From assembly GCF_029227915.1 (NCBI RefSeq), contig NC_079878.1:4342001-4406000 (forward strand): 64,000 nucleotides of DNA, written 5' to 3'. Shown piece by piece: positions 25,890 to 39,230 of the stretch (positions are counted from its first letter, which is position 1; every line of letters starts with the position of its first letter). Source of the stretch: Hydractinia symbiolongicarpus. Taxonomy: Eukaryota; Cnidaria; Hydrozoa; Anthoathecata; Hydractiniidae. The notes beneath the pieces were generated by a model. The model saw nothing but the letters and a program-made list of their open reading frames with translations, did no database searches and was not told where the DNA came from. The position numbers were made by a program, and so were the translations under genes.

Positions 25890-27701
25890 TTTTTGAGAGT
25901 GTCTCTATTTCTTCAGCGCGAACTAACGGCTAGGATTGGTCCCAAAGTGAAAAATGACTTATTTATTTTAATTTTTCAATAAAGCGCTTCCACGGCGCCC
26001 AGTGTAATCGCTGAGTTCCAGCAATCATGTCAAATTGAGAAGAATGCTATTTCTTGTAGTCAAACTGGCTCATTTATCACATCTATAAGGTCAAAGTCCA
26101 AAATCAGTTCAATTAATTCCCACAGTCAATCGTTTAACTGTTAAAAGCAATACAACTTAGTAAATTTGGAAGAAAATCACTAAATACATGTTGGTACGAA
26201 TATGTGACGCAACCGTTGTAACACAAACGGATTGACACCGTTATAAAGTCAATGAAATGTAGTTTTTGAAAATGTCTCTATTTCTTCACCGCGAACTAAC
26301 AGCTAGGATTGGTCCCACAGTAAGAGCTGACTTAATTATCTTAATCTTTTAACAAAGAGTTAGCACAGTGCCCAGTGTAATCGCGGAGCTCCAGCAATCA
26401 TGTCAAATTAAGAAGAATGCTATTTCTTGTAGTCAAACTGGCTCATTTATCACATTTATAAGGTCAAAGTCCAAAATCAGTTCAATTAAATCCCACAGTC
26501 AAACGTTTCGCTGTTAAAAACGATGCAACCTAGTAATATCCGAATACTATCGCTAAATACATGTTGGTACGAATATGTGACGCAACCGTTGTAACTCAAA
26601 CGGATTGATACCGGCCAGAAGTCGATGAAATGTAGTTTTTGAGAATGTCTCTATTTCTTCAGCGCGTGCTAACGGCCAGTACTAGTCCCACAGTAAAAAA
26701 AGAGCTACTTATCTAAATTTTTAAATAAAGCACTACCACAGAGCCTAGTGTACTCGCTGAATTCCAGCAATCATGTCGAATTAAGAAGAATGTTATTCCT
26801 TGGAGCCCAATTGGCCCATTTATCGCATTTATAAGGTCACAGTCCAGAATCAGTTGAATTAATTCCCAGAGTCAATCGTTTCAGTGTTAAAAGCGATACA
26901 ACTTAAAAATATCGGAACAAAATCACTAAGTACATGTTGATACGAGTATGTGACGCAATCCTTCTAACTCAAACGGATTGACACCGTTAGAAAGTCAATG
27001 AAATGTAGTTTTTGAAACTGTCTCTATTTCTTCAGCGCGAACTAAGGGCTGAGATTGGTCCCACAGTAAAAAATGACTTATTTAACTTATATTTTAAATA
27101 AAATTCTACCACAGCGCCCAGTGCTATCGCTGAGTTCCAGCAATCAAGTCAAATTAGGAAGAATGTTACTTCCTGTAATCAAACTGGCTCATTTATCACA
27201 TTTATAAGGTCAAAGTTCAAAAACAGTTCAATTAAGTCCCACAGTCAAACGTTTCACTGTTAAAAGCGATGCAATCTAGTAATATCCGAATACTATCGCT
27301 GAATACATGTGGGGACGAATATTTCGCGCAACTGTTGTAACTCAAAGGATTGATACCGTTAGAAAGTCAATGAAATGTAGTTTCTGAAACTGTCGCTATT
27401 TCTTCAGCGCGCGATAACGGCTGGGATTGGACTTATTTAACTTTTTTTAAATAAAACTCTACCACAGCGACAAGTATAATCGCTGAGTTCCAGCAATCAA
27501 GTCAAATTAAGAAGACTGTTACTTCTTGTAGTTAAACTGGCTCATTTATCACATTTATAAGGTCAAAGTCCAAAATCAGTTCAATTAAGTCCCACAGTCG
27601 ATCGTTTCACTTTTAAAGGCGATGCAACCTAGTAATATCCGAATACTATCGCTAAATACATGTTGTGACGAATATCTGGCGCAACCGTTGTAACTCAAAC
27701 G
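25890..27701. repeat. Partial third copy of the 2522-bp 7-mer, without the 67-bp deletion
   Basis: Cores 26136, 26509, 26882, 27255 and 27608 match 22801, 23174, 23547, 23920 and 24273 at a constant shift of 3335. The monomer ending at 26136 is full length, unlike the 306-bp form in copies 1 and 2. This block therefore represents the pre-deletion state, or exchange restored the segment. Confidence 0.85.
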
Positions 27702-28999
27702 GATTGATACGGCCAAGAATTCGATGAAATGTAGCTTTTGAGAGTGTCTCTATTTCTTCAGCGCAAACTAACGGCTAGGATTAGTCCCACAGTGAAAAAT
27801 GACTTATTTATCTTAATTTTTTAATAAAGCGCTTCCACAGCCCCAAGTGTAATCGCTGAGTTCCAGCAATTATGTCAAATTAAGAAGAATGTTATTTCTT
27901 GTAGTCAAACTGGCTCATTTATCACATTTATAAGGTCAAAGTCCAAAATCAGTTCAGTAAAGTCCCACAGTCAAACGTTTCACTGTTAAAAGCGATGCAA
28001 CCTGGTAATATCCGAATACTATCGCTAAATACATGTGGTGACGAATATGTGGCGCAACCGTTGTAACTCAAACGGATTGATACCGTTAGAAAGTCAATGA
28101 GATGTAGTTTTTGAAACTGTAGCTATTTCTTCATCGCCCGATAACGGCTAGGATTGGCCCCACAGTAAACAATGACTTTTTTATTTAAATTTTTAATAAA
28201 GTGCTACCACAGCGCCCAGTGTAATCGCTGAGTTCCAGCAATCATGTCAAATTAGGAAGAATGTTATTTCTTGTAGTCAAACTGGGTTATTTATAACATT
28301 TATAAGGTCACAGTCCAAAGTTAGTTCAATTAAGTCCCACAGTCAATCGTTTCATTGTTAAAGGCCATGCAACCTAGTAATATCAGAAAAATATCGCTAA
28401 ATACATGTTGGTACGAATATGTGACGCAACCGTTGTAACTCAAACGGATTGATACGGCCAAGAATTCGATGAAATGTAGTTTTTGAGAGTGTCTCTATTT
28501 CCTCAACGCCAACTAACGGCTAGGATTGGTCCCACAGAGAAAAATGATTTATTTATCGTAATCTTTTAATAAAGAGCTTCCACAGCGCCCAGTGTAATCG
28601 CTGAGTTCCAGCAATCATGTCAAATTAAGAAGAATGTTATTTCTAGTAGTCAAACTGGCTTATTTATAACATTTATAAGATCACAGTCCAAAGTTAGTTC
28701 AATTAAGTCCCACAGTCAATCGTTTCATTGTTTAAGGCCATGCAACCTAGTAATATCAGAAAGATATCGCTAAATACATGTTGTTACGAATATGTGACGC
28801 AACCCTTGTAACTCAAACGGATTGATATGGCCAAGAATTCCATGAAATGTAGTTTTTGAGAGTGTCTCTATTTCTTCAGTGCGAACTAACGGCTAGGATT
28901 GGTCCCACAGTGAAAAATGACTTATTTATCTTAATTTTTAAATAAAACTCTACCACAGCGCCTAGTGCTATCGCTGAGTTCCAGCAATCAAGTCAAATT
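27702..28999. repeat. Segment repeating 24371-25170, plus linking monomers
   Basis: 28079-28878 repeats 24371-25170 at shift 3708, with cores 28353 and 28726 (cattg form). The flanking parts (27702-28078 and 28879-28999) are ordinary monomers with no tandem partner next to them. The switch near 28870-28885 lies in the ctctatttcttcag segment. Confidence 0.72.
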
Positions 29000-30488
29000 A
29001 GGAAGAATGTTACTTCCTGTAATCAAACTGGCTCATTTATCACATTAATAAGGTCAAAGTCCAAAATCAGTTCAATTAAGTCCCACAGTCAATCGTTTCA
29101 CTGTTAAAGGCGATGCAACCTAGTAATATCAGAATACTATCGCTAAATACATGTTGGTACGAATATGTGACGTAACCGTTGTAACTTAAACGGATTGATA
29201 CCGCCAAGAAGTCGATGAAATGTAGCTTTTGAGAATGGCTCTATTTCTTCAGCGCGTGCTAACGACCAGGATTAGTCACACAGTAAAAAAAGACTTATTT
29301 ATCTAAATTTTTTAATAAAGCACTACCACAGAGCCTAGTGTACTCGCTGAATTCCAGAAATCATGTCGAATTAAGAAGAATGATATTCCTTGGAGCCCAA
29401 TTGGCTCATTTATCGCATTTACAAGGTCACAGTCCAGAATCAGTTCAATTAAGTCTCACAGTCAAACGCTTTACTGTTAAAGGCGATGCAACCTAGCAAT
29501 ATCAGAATACTATCGCTAAATACATGTTGGTTCGAATATGTGACGCAACCGTTGTAACTCAAATGGATTGATACCGTAAGAAAGTCAATGAGAGGTAGTT
29601 TTTGAAGCTGTCGCTATTTCTTCAGCGCGCGATAACGGCTAGGATTGGTCCCACAGTAAAAAATGACCTTTTTATTTAAATTTTTAAAAAAAGTGCTACC
29701 ACAGCGCCCAGTGTAAACGCTGAGGTCCGGCAATCATGTAAAATTAAGAAGAATGTTACTTCTTGGTTCCAGTTGGCTCACTTATCACATTTATAAGGTC
29801 ACAGTCCGAAGTTAGTTCAATTAAGTTCCACAGTCAATCGTTTCACTGTTAAAAGCAATATAACTTAGTAATATCGGAAAGATATCACTAAATACAGGTT
29901 GGTACGAATATGTGACGCAACCGTTGTAACTCAAATGGATTGATACTGCCAAGAAGTCAATGAAATGAAGTTTTGAGAATGTCTCTATTTCTTCAGTGCG
30001 TGCTAACGGCCAGGATTGGTCCCACAGTAAAAAAAGACTTATTTATCTAAATTTTTATATAAAACGCTACCACAGAGCCTATTGTAATCGCTGAATTCCA
30101 GCAATCATGTCAATTTAAGAAGAATGTTACTTCATGCAGTCCAATTGGCTCATTCATCACATTTATAAGGTCACAGTCTAGAATCAGTTCAATTAATTTC
30201 CAGAGTCAATCGTTTCACTGTTGAAAGCGACACAACTTGGTAATATCGGAAAAAAATCACTAAATACATGTTGGTACGAATATGTGACGCAACCGTTCTA
30301 ACTCAAACGGATTGACACCGTTAGAAAGTCAATGAAATGTAGTTTTTTAAACTGTGTCTATTTCTTCAGCGCGAACTAACGGCTTGGATTGGTCCCACAG
30401 TAAAAAATGACTTTTTTATTTAAATTTTTAATAAAGCGCTGCCACAGGGCCCAGTGTAATCGCTGAGTTCCAGTAATTATGTCAAATT
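29000..30488. repeat. 4-mer HOR (1489 bp), copy 1
   Basis: Cores 29099, 29472, 29844 and 30216 are followed 1489 bp later by 30588, 30961 and 31333. Both copies share 'cattaataaggtc', 'gagaatggctc' and the altered core 'tactgttaaagg'. Confidence 0.83.
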
Positions 30489-31545
30489 AAGAAGAATGTT
30501 ACTTCCTGTAATCAAACTGGCTCATTTATCGCATTAATAAGGTCAAAGTCCAAAATCAGTTCAATTAAGTCCCACAGTCAATCGTTTCACTGTTAAAGGC
30601 GATGCAACCTAGTAATATCAGAATACTATCGCTAAATACATGTTGGTACGAATATGTGACGTAACCGTTGTAACTCAAACGGATTGATACCGCCAAGAAG
30701 TCGATGAAATGTAGTTTTTGAGAATGGCTCTATTTCTTCAGCGCGTGCTAACGACCAGGATTAGTCCCACAGTAAAAAAAGACTTATTTATCTAAATTTT
30801 TTAATAAAGCACTACCACAGAGCCTAGTGTACTGGCTGAATTCCAGAAATCATGTCGAATTAAGAAGAATGATATTCCTTGGAGCCCAATTGGCTCATTT
30901 ATCGCATTTACAAGGTCACAGTCCAGAATCAGTTCAATTAAGTCTCACAGTCAAACGCTTTACTGTTAAAGGCGATGCAACCTAGCAATATCAGAATACT
31001 ATCGCTAAATACATGTTGGTTCGAATAAGTGACGCAACCGTTGTAACTCAAATGGATTGATACCGTTAGAAAGTCAATGAGAGGTAGTTTTTGAAGCTGT
31101 CGCTATTTCTTCAGCGCGCGATAACGGCTAGGATTGGTCCCACAGTAAAAAATGACCTTTTTATTTAAATTTTTAAATAAAGTGTTACCACAGCGCCCAG
31201 TGTAAACGCTGAGTTCCGGCAATCATGTAAAATTAAGAAGAATGTTACTTCTTGGTTCCAGTTGGCTCACTTATCACATTTATAAGGTCACAGTCCAAAG
31301 TTAGTTCAATTAAGTTCCACAGTCAATCGTTTCACTGTTAAAAGCAATATAACTTAGTAATATCGGAAAGATATCACTAAATACAGGTTGGTACGAATAT
31401 GTGACGCAACCGTTGTAACTCAAATGGATTGATACTGCCAAGAAGTCAATGAAATGAAGTTTTTGAGAATGTCTCTATTTCTTCAGTGCGTGCTAACGGC
31501 CAGGATTGGTCCCACAGTAAAAAAAGACTTATTTATCTAAATTTT
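30489..31545. repeat. 4-mer HOR (1489 bp), copy 2, partial
   Basis: It repeats 29000-30056 and then departs near 31545, where 'tttttaataaagcgctgcc' replaces 'tttttatataaaacgctacc'. It covers slightly under three monomers. Confidence 0.8.
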
Positions 31546-33781
31546 TAATAAAGCGCTGCCACAGGGCCCAGTGTAATCGCTGAGTTCCAGCAATCATGTC
31601 AAATTAAGAAGAATGTTATTTCTTGTAGTCAAACTGGCTCATTTATCACATTTATAAGTTCAAAGTCCAAAATCAGTTTAATTAAGTCCCACAGTCAAAC
31701 GTTTCACTGATAAAAGCGATGCAACCCAGTAATATCCGAATACTATCGCTAAATACATGTTGGTACGAATATGTGACGCAACCGTTGTAACTTAAACGGA
31801 TTTATTCCGCTAGAAAGTCAATGAAATGTAGTCTTTGGAACTGTTCCTCTTTATTCAGCTCGTGCTAACGGCCAGGATTTTTCCCACAGTAGGAAAAGAC
31901 TTATTTATCTAAATTTTTAAATAAAGCGCTTCCACAGAGCCTAATGTACACGCTGAATTCCAGCCATCACGTCAAATTAAGAAGAAAGTTATTCCTTGGA
32001 GACCAATTCGCTCATCTGTCACATTTATAAGGACATAGTCCAGAGTCAGTTCAATTAATTCCCACCGTCAATCATTTCACTGTTAAAAGCGATATAACTT
32101 AGAAATATCAGAAGAAAATCACTAAATACATGTTGGTACGAATATGTGACGCAACCGTTGTAACTCAAACGGATTGACACCGTTAGTAAGTCAATGAAAT
32201 GTAGTTCTTAAAACTTTCTCTATTTCTTCAGCGCCAACTAACGGCTAGGATTGGTCCCACAGTAAAAAATGACATAATTATCCTAATTTTTTAACAAAGT
32301 GCTACCACAGCGCCCAGTGTAGTCGCTCAGTTTCAGCAATCATGTCAAATTTAGAAGAATGTTATTTCTTGTAGTCAAACTGGCTCATTTTTAACATTTA
32401 TCAGGTCACAGTCGAAAGTTAGTTTAATTAAGACCCACAGTCAATCGTTTCACTGTTAAAGGCGATGGAACCTAGTAATATCAGAATACAATCGCTAAAT
32501 ACATGTTGATACGAATATGTGACGCAACCGTTGTAACTCAAACGGATTGATACCGCCAAGAAGACGATGAGATGTAGTTTTTGAGAATGTCTCTATTTCT
32601 TCAGCGCGTGCTAACGGCCAGGATTAGTCCCACAGTAAAAAAAGACTTATTTAACCTAATTTTTAAATAAAACTCTACCACAGCGCCCACTGCAATCGCT
32701 GAGTTGCAGCAATCAAGTCAAATTAAGAAGAATATTACTTATTGTAGTCAAATTGGTTCATTTATCGAATTTACAAGGTCACAGTCCAGAATCAGTTCAA
32801 TTAAGTCCCACAGTCAAACGTTTCACTGTTAAAAGCGATGCAATATAGTAATACCCGAATACTATTGCTAAATATATGTGGGGACTAATATATGACGCAA
32901 CAGTTGTAACTCAAATGGATTGATACCGTTAGAAAGTCAATGAAATGTAGTTTTTGAAATTGTCGCTACTTCTTCCGCGCGCGATAACGGCTAAGATTGG
33001 TCCCACAGTAAAAAATGACTTTTTTATTTAAATTTTTTAATAAAGTGCTACCACAGCGCCCAGCGTAATCGCTCAGTTCCAGCAATCGTGTCAAATTAAG
33101 AAGAATGTTATTTCTTGTAGTGAAACTGGCTCATTTTTAACATTTATCAGGTCACAGTCGAAAGTTAGTTCAATTAAGTCCCACAGTCAATCGTTTCACT
33201 GTTAAAGGCGATGCAACCTAGTAATATCAGAATACTATCGCTAAATACATGTTGATACGAATATGTGACGCAACCGTTGTAACTCAAACGGATTGATACC
33301 GCCAAAAAGTCGATGAAATGTAGTTTTTGAGAATGTCTCTATTTCTTCAGCGCGTGCTAACGGCCAGGATTAGACCCACAGTAAAAAAGACTTATTTATC
33401 TAAATTTTTAAATAAAGCACTACCACAGCGCCCAGTGTAATTGCTGAATTCCAGCAATCATGTCGAATTAAGAAGAATGTTATTTCTTGTAGTCAAACTG
33501 GCTTATTTATTACATTTATCAGGTCACAGTCCAAAGTTAGTTTAATTAAGTCCCACAGTCAATCGTTTCACTGTTAAAGGCGATGCAACCTAGTAATATT
33601 AGAATACTATTGCTAAATATATGTTGGTACGAATATGTGACGTAACCGTTGTAACTCAAACGGATTGATACCGCCAAGAAGTCGATGAAATGTAGTTTTT
33701 GAGAATGGCTCTATTTCTTCAGCGCGAACTAACGGCTTGGATTGGTCCCACAGTAAAAAATGACTTTTTTATTTAAATATT
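31546..33781. repeat. 6-mer HOR (2236 bp), copy 1
   Basis: Cores 31705, 32078, 32451 and 32824 recur at 33941, 34314, 34687 and 35060. A diagnostic monomer has 'ctttggaactgttcctc' and 'cccacagtaggaaaag' (31831 and 34067). The last part (about 33006-33781) has no partner in copy 2. The period equals that of the 13548-17645 unit, but the monomer content differs. Confidence 0.8.
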
Positions 33782-35240
33782 TAATAAAGCGCTGCCACAG
33801 CGCCCAGTGTAATCGCTGAGTTCCAGCAATCATGTCAAATTAAGAAGAATGTTATTTCTTGTAGTCAAACTGGCTCATTTATCACATTTATGAGGTCAAA
33901 GTCCAAAATCAGTTTAATTAAGTCCCACAGTCAAACGTTTCACTGTTAAAAGTGATGCAACCCAGTAATATCCGAATACTATCGCTAAATACATGTTGGT
34001 ACGAATATGTGACGCAACCGTTGTAACTCAAACGGATTTATACCGCTAGAAAGTCAATGAAATGTAGTCTTTGGAACTGTTCCTCTTTATTCAGCTCGTG
34101 CTAACGGCCAGGATTTTTCCCACAGTAGGAAAAGACTTATTTTTCTAAATTTTTAAATAAAGCGCTTCCACAGAGCCTAATGTACTCGCTGAATTCCAGC
34201 CATCACGTCAAATTAAGAAGAAAGTTATTCCTTGGAGACCAATTCGCTCATCTGTCACATTTATAAGGACATAGTCCAGAGTCAGTTCAATTAATTCCCA
34301 CCGTCAATCGTTTCACTGTTAAATGCGATATAACTTAGAAATATCGGAAGAAAATCACTAAATACATGTTGGTACGAATATGTGACGCAACCGTTGTAAC
34401 TCAAACGGATTGACACCGTTAGTAAGTCAATGAAATGTAGTTCTTGAAACTTTCTTTATTTCTTCAGCGCGAACTAACGGCTAGGATTGGTCCCACAGTA
34501 AAAAATGACTTATTTATCCTAATTTTTTAATAAAGTGCTACCACAGCGCCCAGTGTAATCGCTCAGTTCCAGCAATCATGTCAAATTAAGAAGAATGTTA
34601 TTTCTTGTAGTCAAACTGGCTCATTTTTAACATTTATCAGGTCACAGTCGAAAGTTAGTTCAATTAAGTCCCACAGTCAATCGCTTCATTGTTTAAGGCG
34701 ATGCAACCTAGTAATATCAGAAAAATATCGCTAAATACATGTTGATACGAATATGTGACGCAACCGTTGTAACTCAAACGGATTGATACCGCCAGGAAGA
34801 CGATGAGATGTAGTTTTTGAGAATGTCTCTATTTCTTCAGCGCGTGATAACGGCCAGGATTAGTCCCACAGTAAAAAAAGACTTATTTAACTTAATTTTT
34901 AAATAAAACTCTACCACAGCGCCCACTGCAATCGCTGAGTTTCAGCAACCAAGTCAAATTAAGAAGAATATTACTTATTACTGTCAAATTGGTTCATTTA
35001 TCGAATTTACAAGGTCACAGTCCAGAATCAGTTCAATTAAGTCCCACAGTCAAACGTTTCACTGTTAAAAGCGATGCAACATAGTAATACCCGAATACTA
35101 TTGCTAAATATATGTGGGGACTAATATGTGACGCAACTGTTGTAACTCAAATGGATTGATACCGTTAGAAAGTCAATGAAATGTAGTTTTTGAAACTGTC
35201 GCTATTTCTTCAGCGCGCGATAACGGCTGGGATTGGTCCC
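33782..35240. repeat. 6-mer HOR (2236 bp), copy 2, four monomers
   Basis: It matches 31546-33005. From about 34025 onward it is itself repeated at 37745-39170 (shift 3723), and then once more through the 1861-bp 5-mer. The four-monomer set marked by ggacatagtcc therefore occurs four times in the window. Confidence 0.8.
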
Positions 35241-37369
35241 ACAGTAAAAAATGACTTATTTAACATTTTTTAAATAAAACTCTACCACAGCGCCCAGTGC
35301 AATCGCTGAGTTCCAGCAATCAAGTCAAATTAAGAAGAATGTTACTTCTTGTAGTTAAACTGGCTCATTTGTCACATTTATAAGGTCAAAGTCCAAAATC
35401 AGTTCAATTAAGTCCCACAGTCAATCGTTTCACTGTTAAAGGCGATGCAACCTAGCAATATCAGAATACTATCGCTAAATACATGTTGGTTCGAATATGT
35501 GACGCAACCGTTGTAACTCAAATGGATTGTTGCCGTTAGAAAGTCAATGAGAGGTAGTTTTTGAAGCTGTCGCTATTTCTTCAGCGCGCGATAACGGCTA
35601 GGATTGGTCCCACAGTAAAAAATGACCTTTTTATTTAAATTTTTAAATAAAGCACTACCACAGAGCCTAGTGTACTCGCTGAATTCCAGAAATCATGTCG
35701 AATTAAGAAGAATGATATTCCTTGGAGCCCAATTGGGTCGTTTATCGTATTTTCAAGGTCACAGTCCAGAATCAGTTCAATAAGTCTCGCAGTCAAACGC
35801 TTCACTGTTAAAGGCGATGCAACCTAGCAATATCAGAATACTATCGCTAAATACATGTTGGTTCGAATATGTGACGCAACCGTTGTAACTCAAATGGATT
35901 GTTGCCGTTAGAAAGTCAATGAGAGGTAGTTTTTGAAGCTGTCGCTATTTCTTCAGCGCGCGATAACGGCTAGGATTGGTCCCACAGTAAAAAATGACCT
36001 TTTTATTTAAATTTTTAAATAAAGTGCTACTACAGCGCCCAGTGTAAGCGCTGAGTTCCGGCAATCATGTAAAATTAAGAAGAATGTTACTTCTTGGTTC
36101 CAGTTGGCTCACTTATCACATTTATAAGGTCACAGTCCAAAGTTAGTTCAATTAAGTCCCACAGTCAATCGTTTCACTGTTAAAGGCGATGCAACCTAGT
36201 AATATCAGAATACTATCGCTAAATACATGTTGGTACGAATATGTGACGTAACCGTTGTAACTCAAACGAATTGATACCGCCAAGAAGTCGATGAAATGTA
36301 GTTTTTGAGAATGGCTCTATTTCTTCAGCGCGTGCTAACGGCCAGGATTAGTCCCACAGTAAAAAAAGACTTATTTATCTAAATTTTTCAATAAAGCTCT
36401 ACCACAGAGCCTAGTGTACTCGCTGAATTCCAGAAATCATGTCGAATTAAGAAGAATGATATTCCTTGGAGCCCAATTGGGTCGTTTATCGTATTTTCAA
36501 GGTCACAGTCCAGAATCAGTTCAATTAAGTCTCACAGTCAAACGCCTCACTGTTAAAGGCGATGCAACCTAGTAATTATCCAAATACTATCGCTGAATAC
36601 ATGTGGGGACGAATATTTTACGCAACCGTTGTAACTCAAACGGATTGACACGGTTAGTAAGTCAATGAAATGTAGTTTTTGAAACTGTCGCTATTTCTTC
36701 AGCGCGCGATAACGGCTGGGATTGGTCCCACAGTAAAAAATGACTTATTTAACATTTTTTAAATAAAACTTTACCACAGCGCCCAGTGCAATCGCTGAGT
36801 TCCAGCAATCAAGTCAAATTAAGAAGAATGTTACTTCTTGTAGTTAAACTTGCTCATTTGTCACATTTATAAGGTCACAGTCCAAAGTTAGTTCAATTAA
36901 GTTCCACAGTCAATCGCTTCACTGTTAAAAGCAATATAACTTAGTAATATCGGAAAGATATCACTAAATACAGGTTGGTACGAATATGTGACGGAACCGT
37001 TGTAACTCAAACGGATTGATACTGCCAAGAAGACAATGAAATGAAGTTTTTGAGAATGTCTCTTTTTCTTCAGTGCGTGCTAACGGCCAGGATTGGTCCC
37101 ACAGTAAAAAAAGACTTATTTATCTAAATTTTTACATAAAACGCTACCACAGAGCCTATTGTAATCGCTGAATTCCAGCAATCATGTCAAGTTAAGAAGA
37201 ATGTTACTTCATGCAGTCCAATTGGCTCATTCATCACATTTATAAGGTCACAGTCTAGAATCAGTTCAATTAATTCCCAGAGTCAATCGTTTCACTGTTA
37301 AAAGCGATACAACTTGGTAATATCGGAAAAAAATCACTAAATACATGTTGGTACGAATATGTGACGCAA
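35241..37369. repeat. Mosaic segment with a single-monomer duplication
   Basis: About 35460-35640 and 35832-36012 are duplicates one monomer apart, sharing 'ggattgttgccgttag'. About 35660-36050 recurs at 41245-41635 (shift 5585). The variant 'gggtcgtttatcgtattttc' appears at about 35750, 36480 and 41320. Near 36920-37300 monomers of the 25763/30216 types reappear. Confidence 0.7.
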
Positions 37370-39230
37370 CCGTTAAAACTCAAACGGATTGATACCGCCA
37401 AGAAGTCGATGAAATGTAGTTTTTGAGAATGTCTCTATTTCTTCAGCGCGTGCTAACGGCCAGGATTAGTCCCACAGTAAGAAAGACTTATTTATCTAAA
37501 TTTTTAAATAAAGCACTACCACAGCGCCCAGTGTAAACGCTGAGTTCCGGCAATCATGTAAAATTAAGAAGAATGTTACTTCTTGGTTTCAGTTCGCTCA
37601 CTTATCACATTTATAAGGTCACAGTCCAAAGTTAGTTCAATTAAGTTCCACAGTCAATCGTTTCACTGTTAAAAGCAATATAACTTAGTAACATCGGAAA
37701 GATATCACTAAATACAGGTTGGTACGAATATGTGACGCAACCGTTGTAACTCAAACGGATTTATACCGCTAGAAAGTCAATGAAATGTAGTCTTTGGAAC
37801 TGTTCCTCTTTATTCAGCTCGTGCTAACGGCCAGGATTTTTCCCACAGTAGGAAAAGACTTATTTATCTAAATTTTTAAATAAAGCGCTTCCACAGAGCC
37901 TAATGTACTCGCTGAATTCCAGCCATCACGTCAAATTAAGAAGAAAGTTATTCCTTGGAGACCAATTCGCTCATCTGTCACATTTATAAGGACATAGTCC
38001 AGAGTCAGTTCAATTAATTCCCACCGTCAATCGTTTCACTGTTAAATGCGATATAACTTAGAAATATCGGAAGAAAATCACTAAATACATGTTGGTACGA
38101 ATATGTGACGCAACCGTTGTAACTCAAACGTATTGACACCGTTAGTAAGTCAATGAAATGTAGTTCTTGAAACTTTCTTTATTTCTTCAGCGCGAACTAA
38201 CGGCTAGGATTGGTCTCACAGTAAAAAATGACTTATTTATCCTAATTTTTTAATAAAGTGCTACCACAGCGCCCAGTGTAATCGCTCAGTTCCAGCAATC
38301 ATGTCAAATTAAGAAGAATGTTATTTCTTGTAGTCAAACTGGCTCATTTTTAACATTTATCAGGTCACAGTCGAAAGTTAGTTCAATTAAGTCCCACAGT
38401 CAATCGCTTCATTGTTTAAGGCGATGCAACCTAGTAATATCAGAAAAATATCGCTAAATACATGTTGATACGAATATGTGACGCAACCGTTGTAACTCAA
38501 ACGGATTGATACCGCCAAGAAGACGATGAGATGTAGTTTTTGAGAATGTCTCTATTTCTTCAGCGCGTGATAACGGCCAGGATTAGTCCCACAGTAAAAA
38601 AAGACTTATTTAACTTAATTTTTAAATAAAACTCTACCACAGCGCCCACTGCAATCGCTGAGTTTCAGCAACCAAGTCAAATTAAGAAGAATATTACTTA
38701 TTACTGTCAAATTGGTTCATTTATCGAATTTACAAGGTCACAGTCCAGAATCAGTTCAATTAAGTCCCACAGTCAAACGTTTCACTGTTAAAAGCGATGC
38801 AACATAGTAATACCCGAATACTATTGCTAAATATATGTGGGGACTAATATGTGACGCAACTGTTGTAACTCAAATGCATTGATACCGTTAGAAAGTCAAT
38901 GAAATGTAGTTTTTGAAACTGTCGCTATTTCTTCAGCGCGCGATAACGGCTCGGATTGGTCCCACAGTAAAAAATGACTTATTTAACATTTTTTAAATAA
39001 AACTTTACCACAGCGCCCAGTGCAATCGCTGAGTTCCAGCAATCAAGTCAAATTAAGAAGAATGTTACTTCTTGTAGTTAAACTGGCTCATTTGTCACAT
39101 TTATAAGGTCACAGTCCAAAGTTAGTTCAATTAAGTCCCACAGTCAATCGTTTCACTGTTAAAGGCGATGCAACTTAGTAATATCAGAATACTATCGCTA
39201 AATACATGTTGGTACGAATATGTGACGTAA
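37370..39230. repeat. 5-mer HOR (1861 bp), copy 1
   Basis: Cores 37664, 38037, 38410, 38783 and 39154 recur at 39525, 39898, 40271, 40644 and 41015 with a constant shift of 1861. The boundary falls near the gtaactcaaacgg segment. Inside it, 37745-39170 is the 3723-bp-shifted copy of 34022-35447. Confidence 0.84.
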
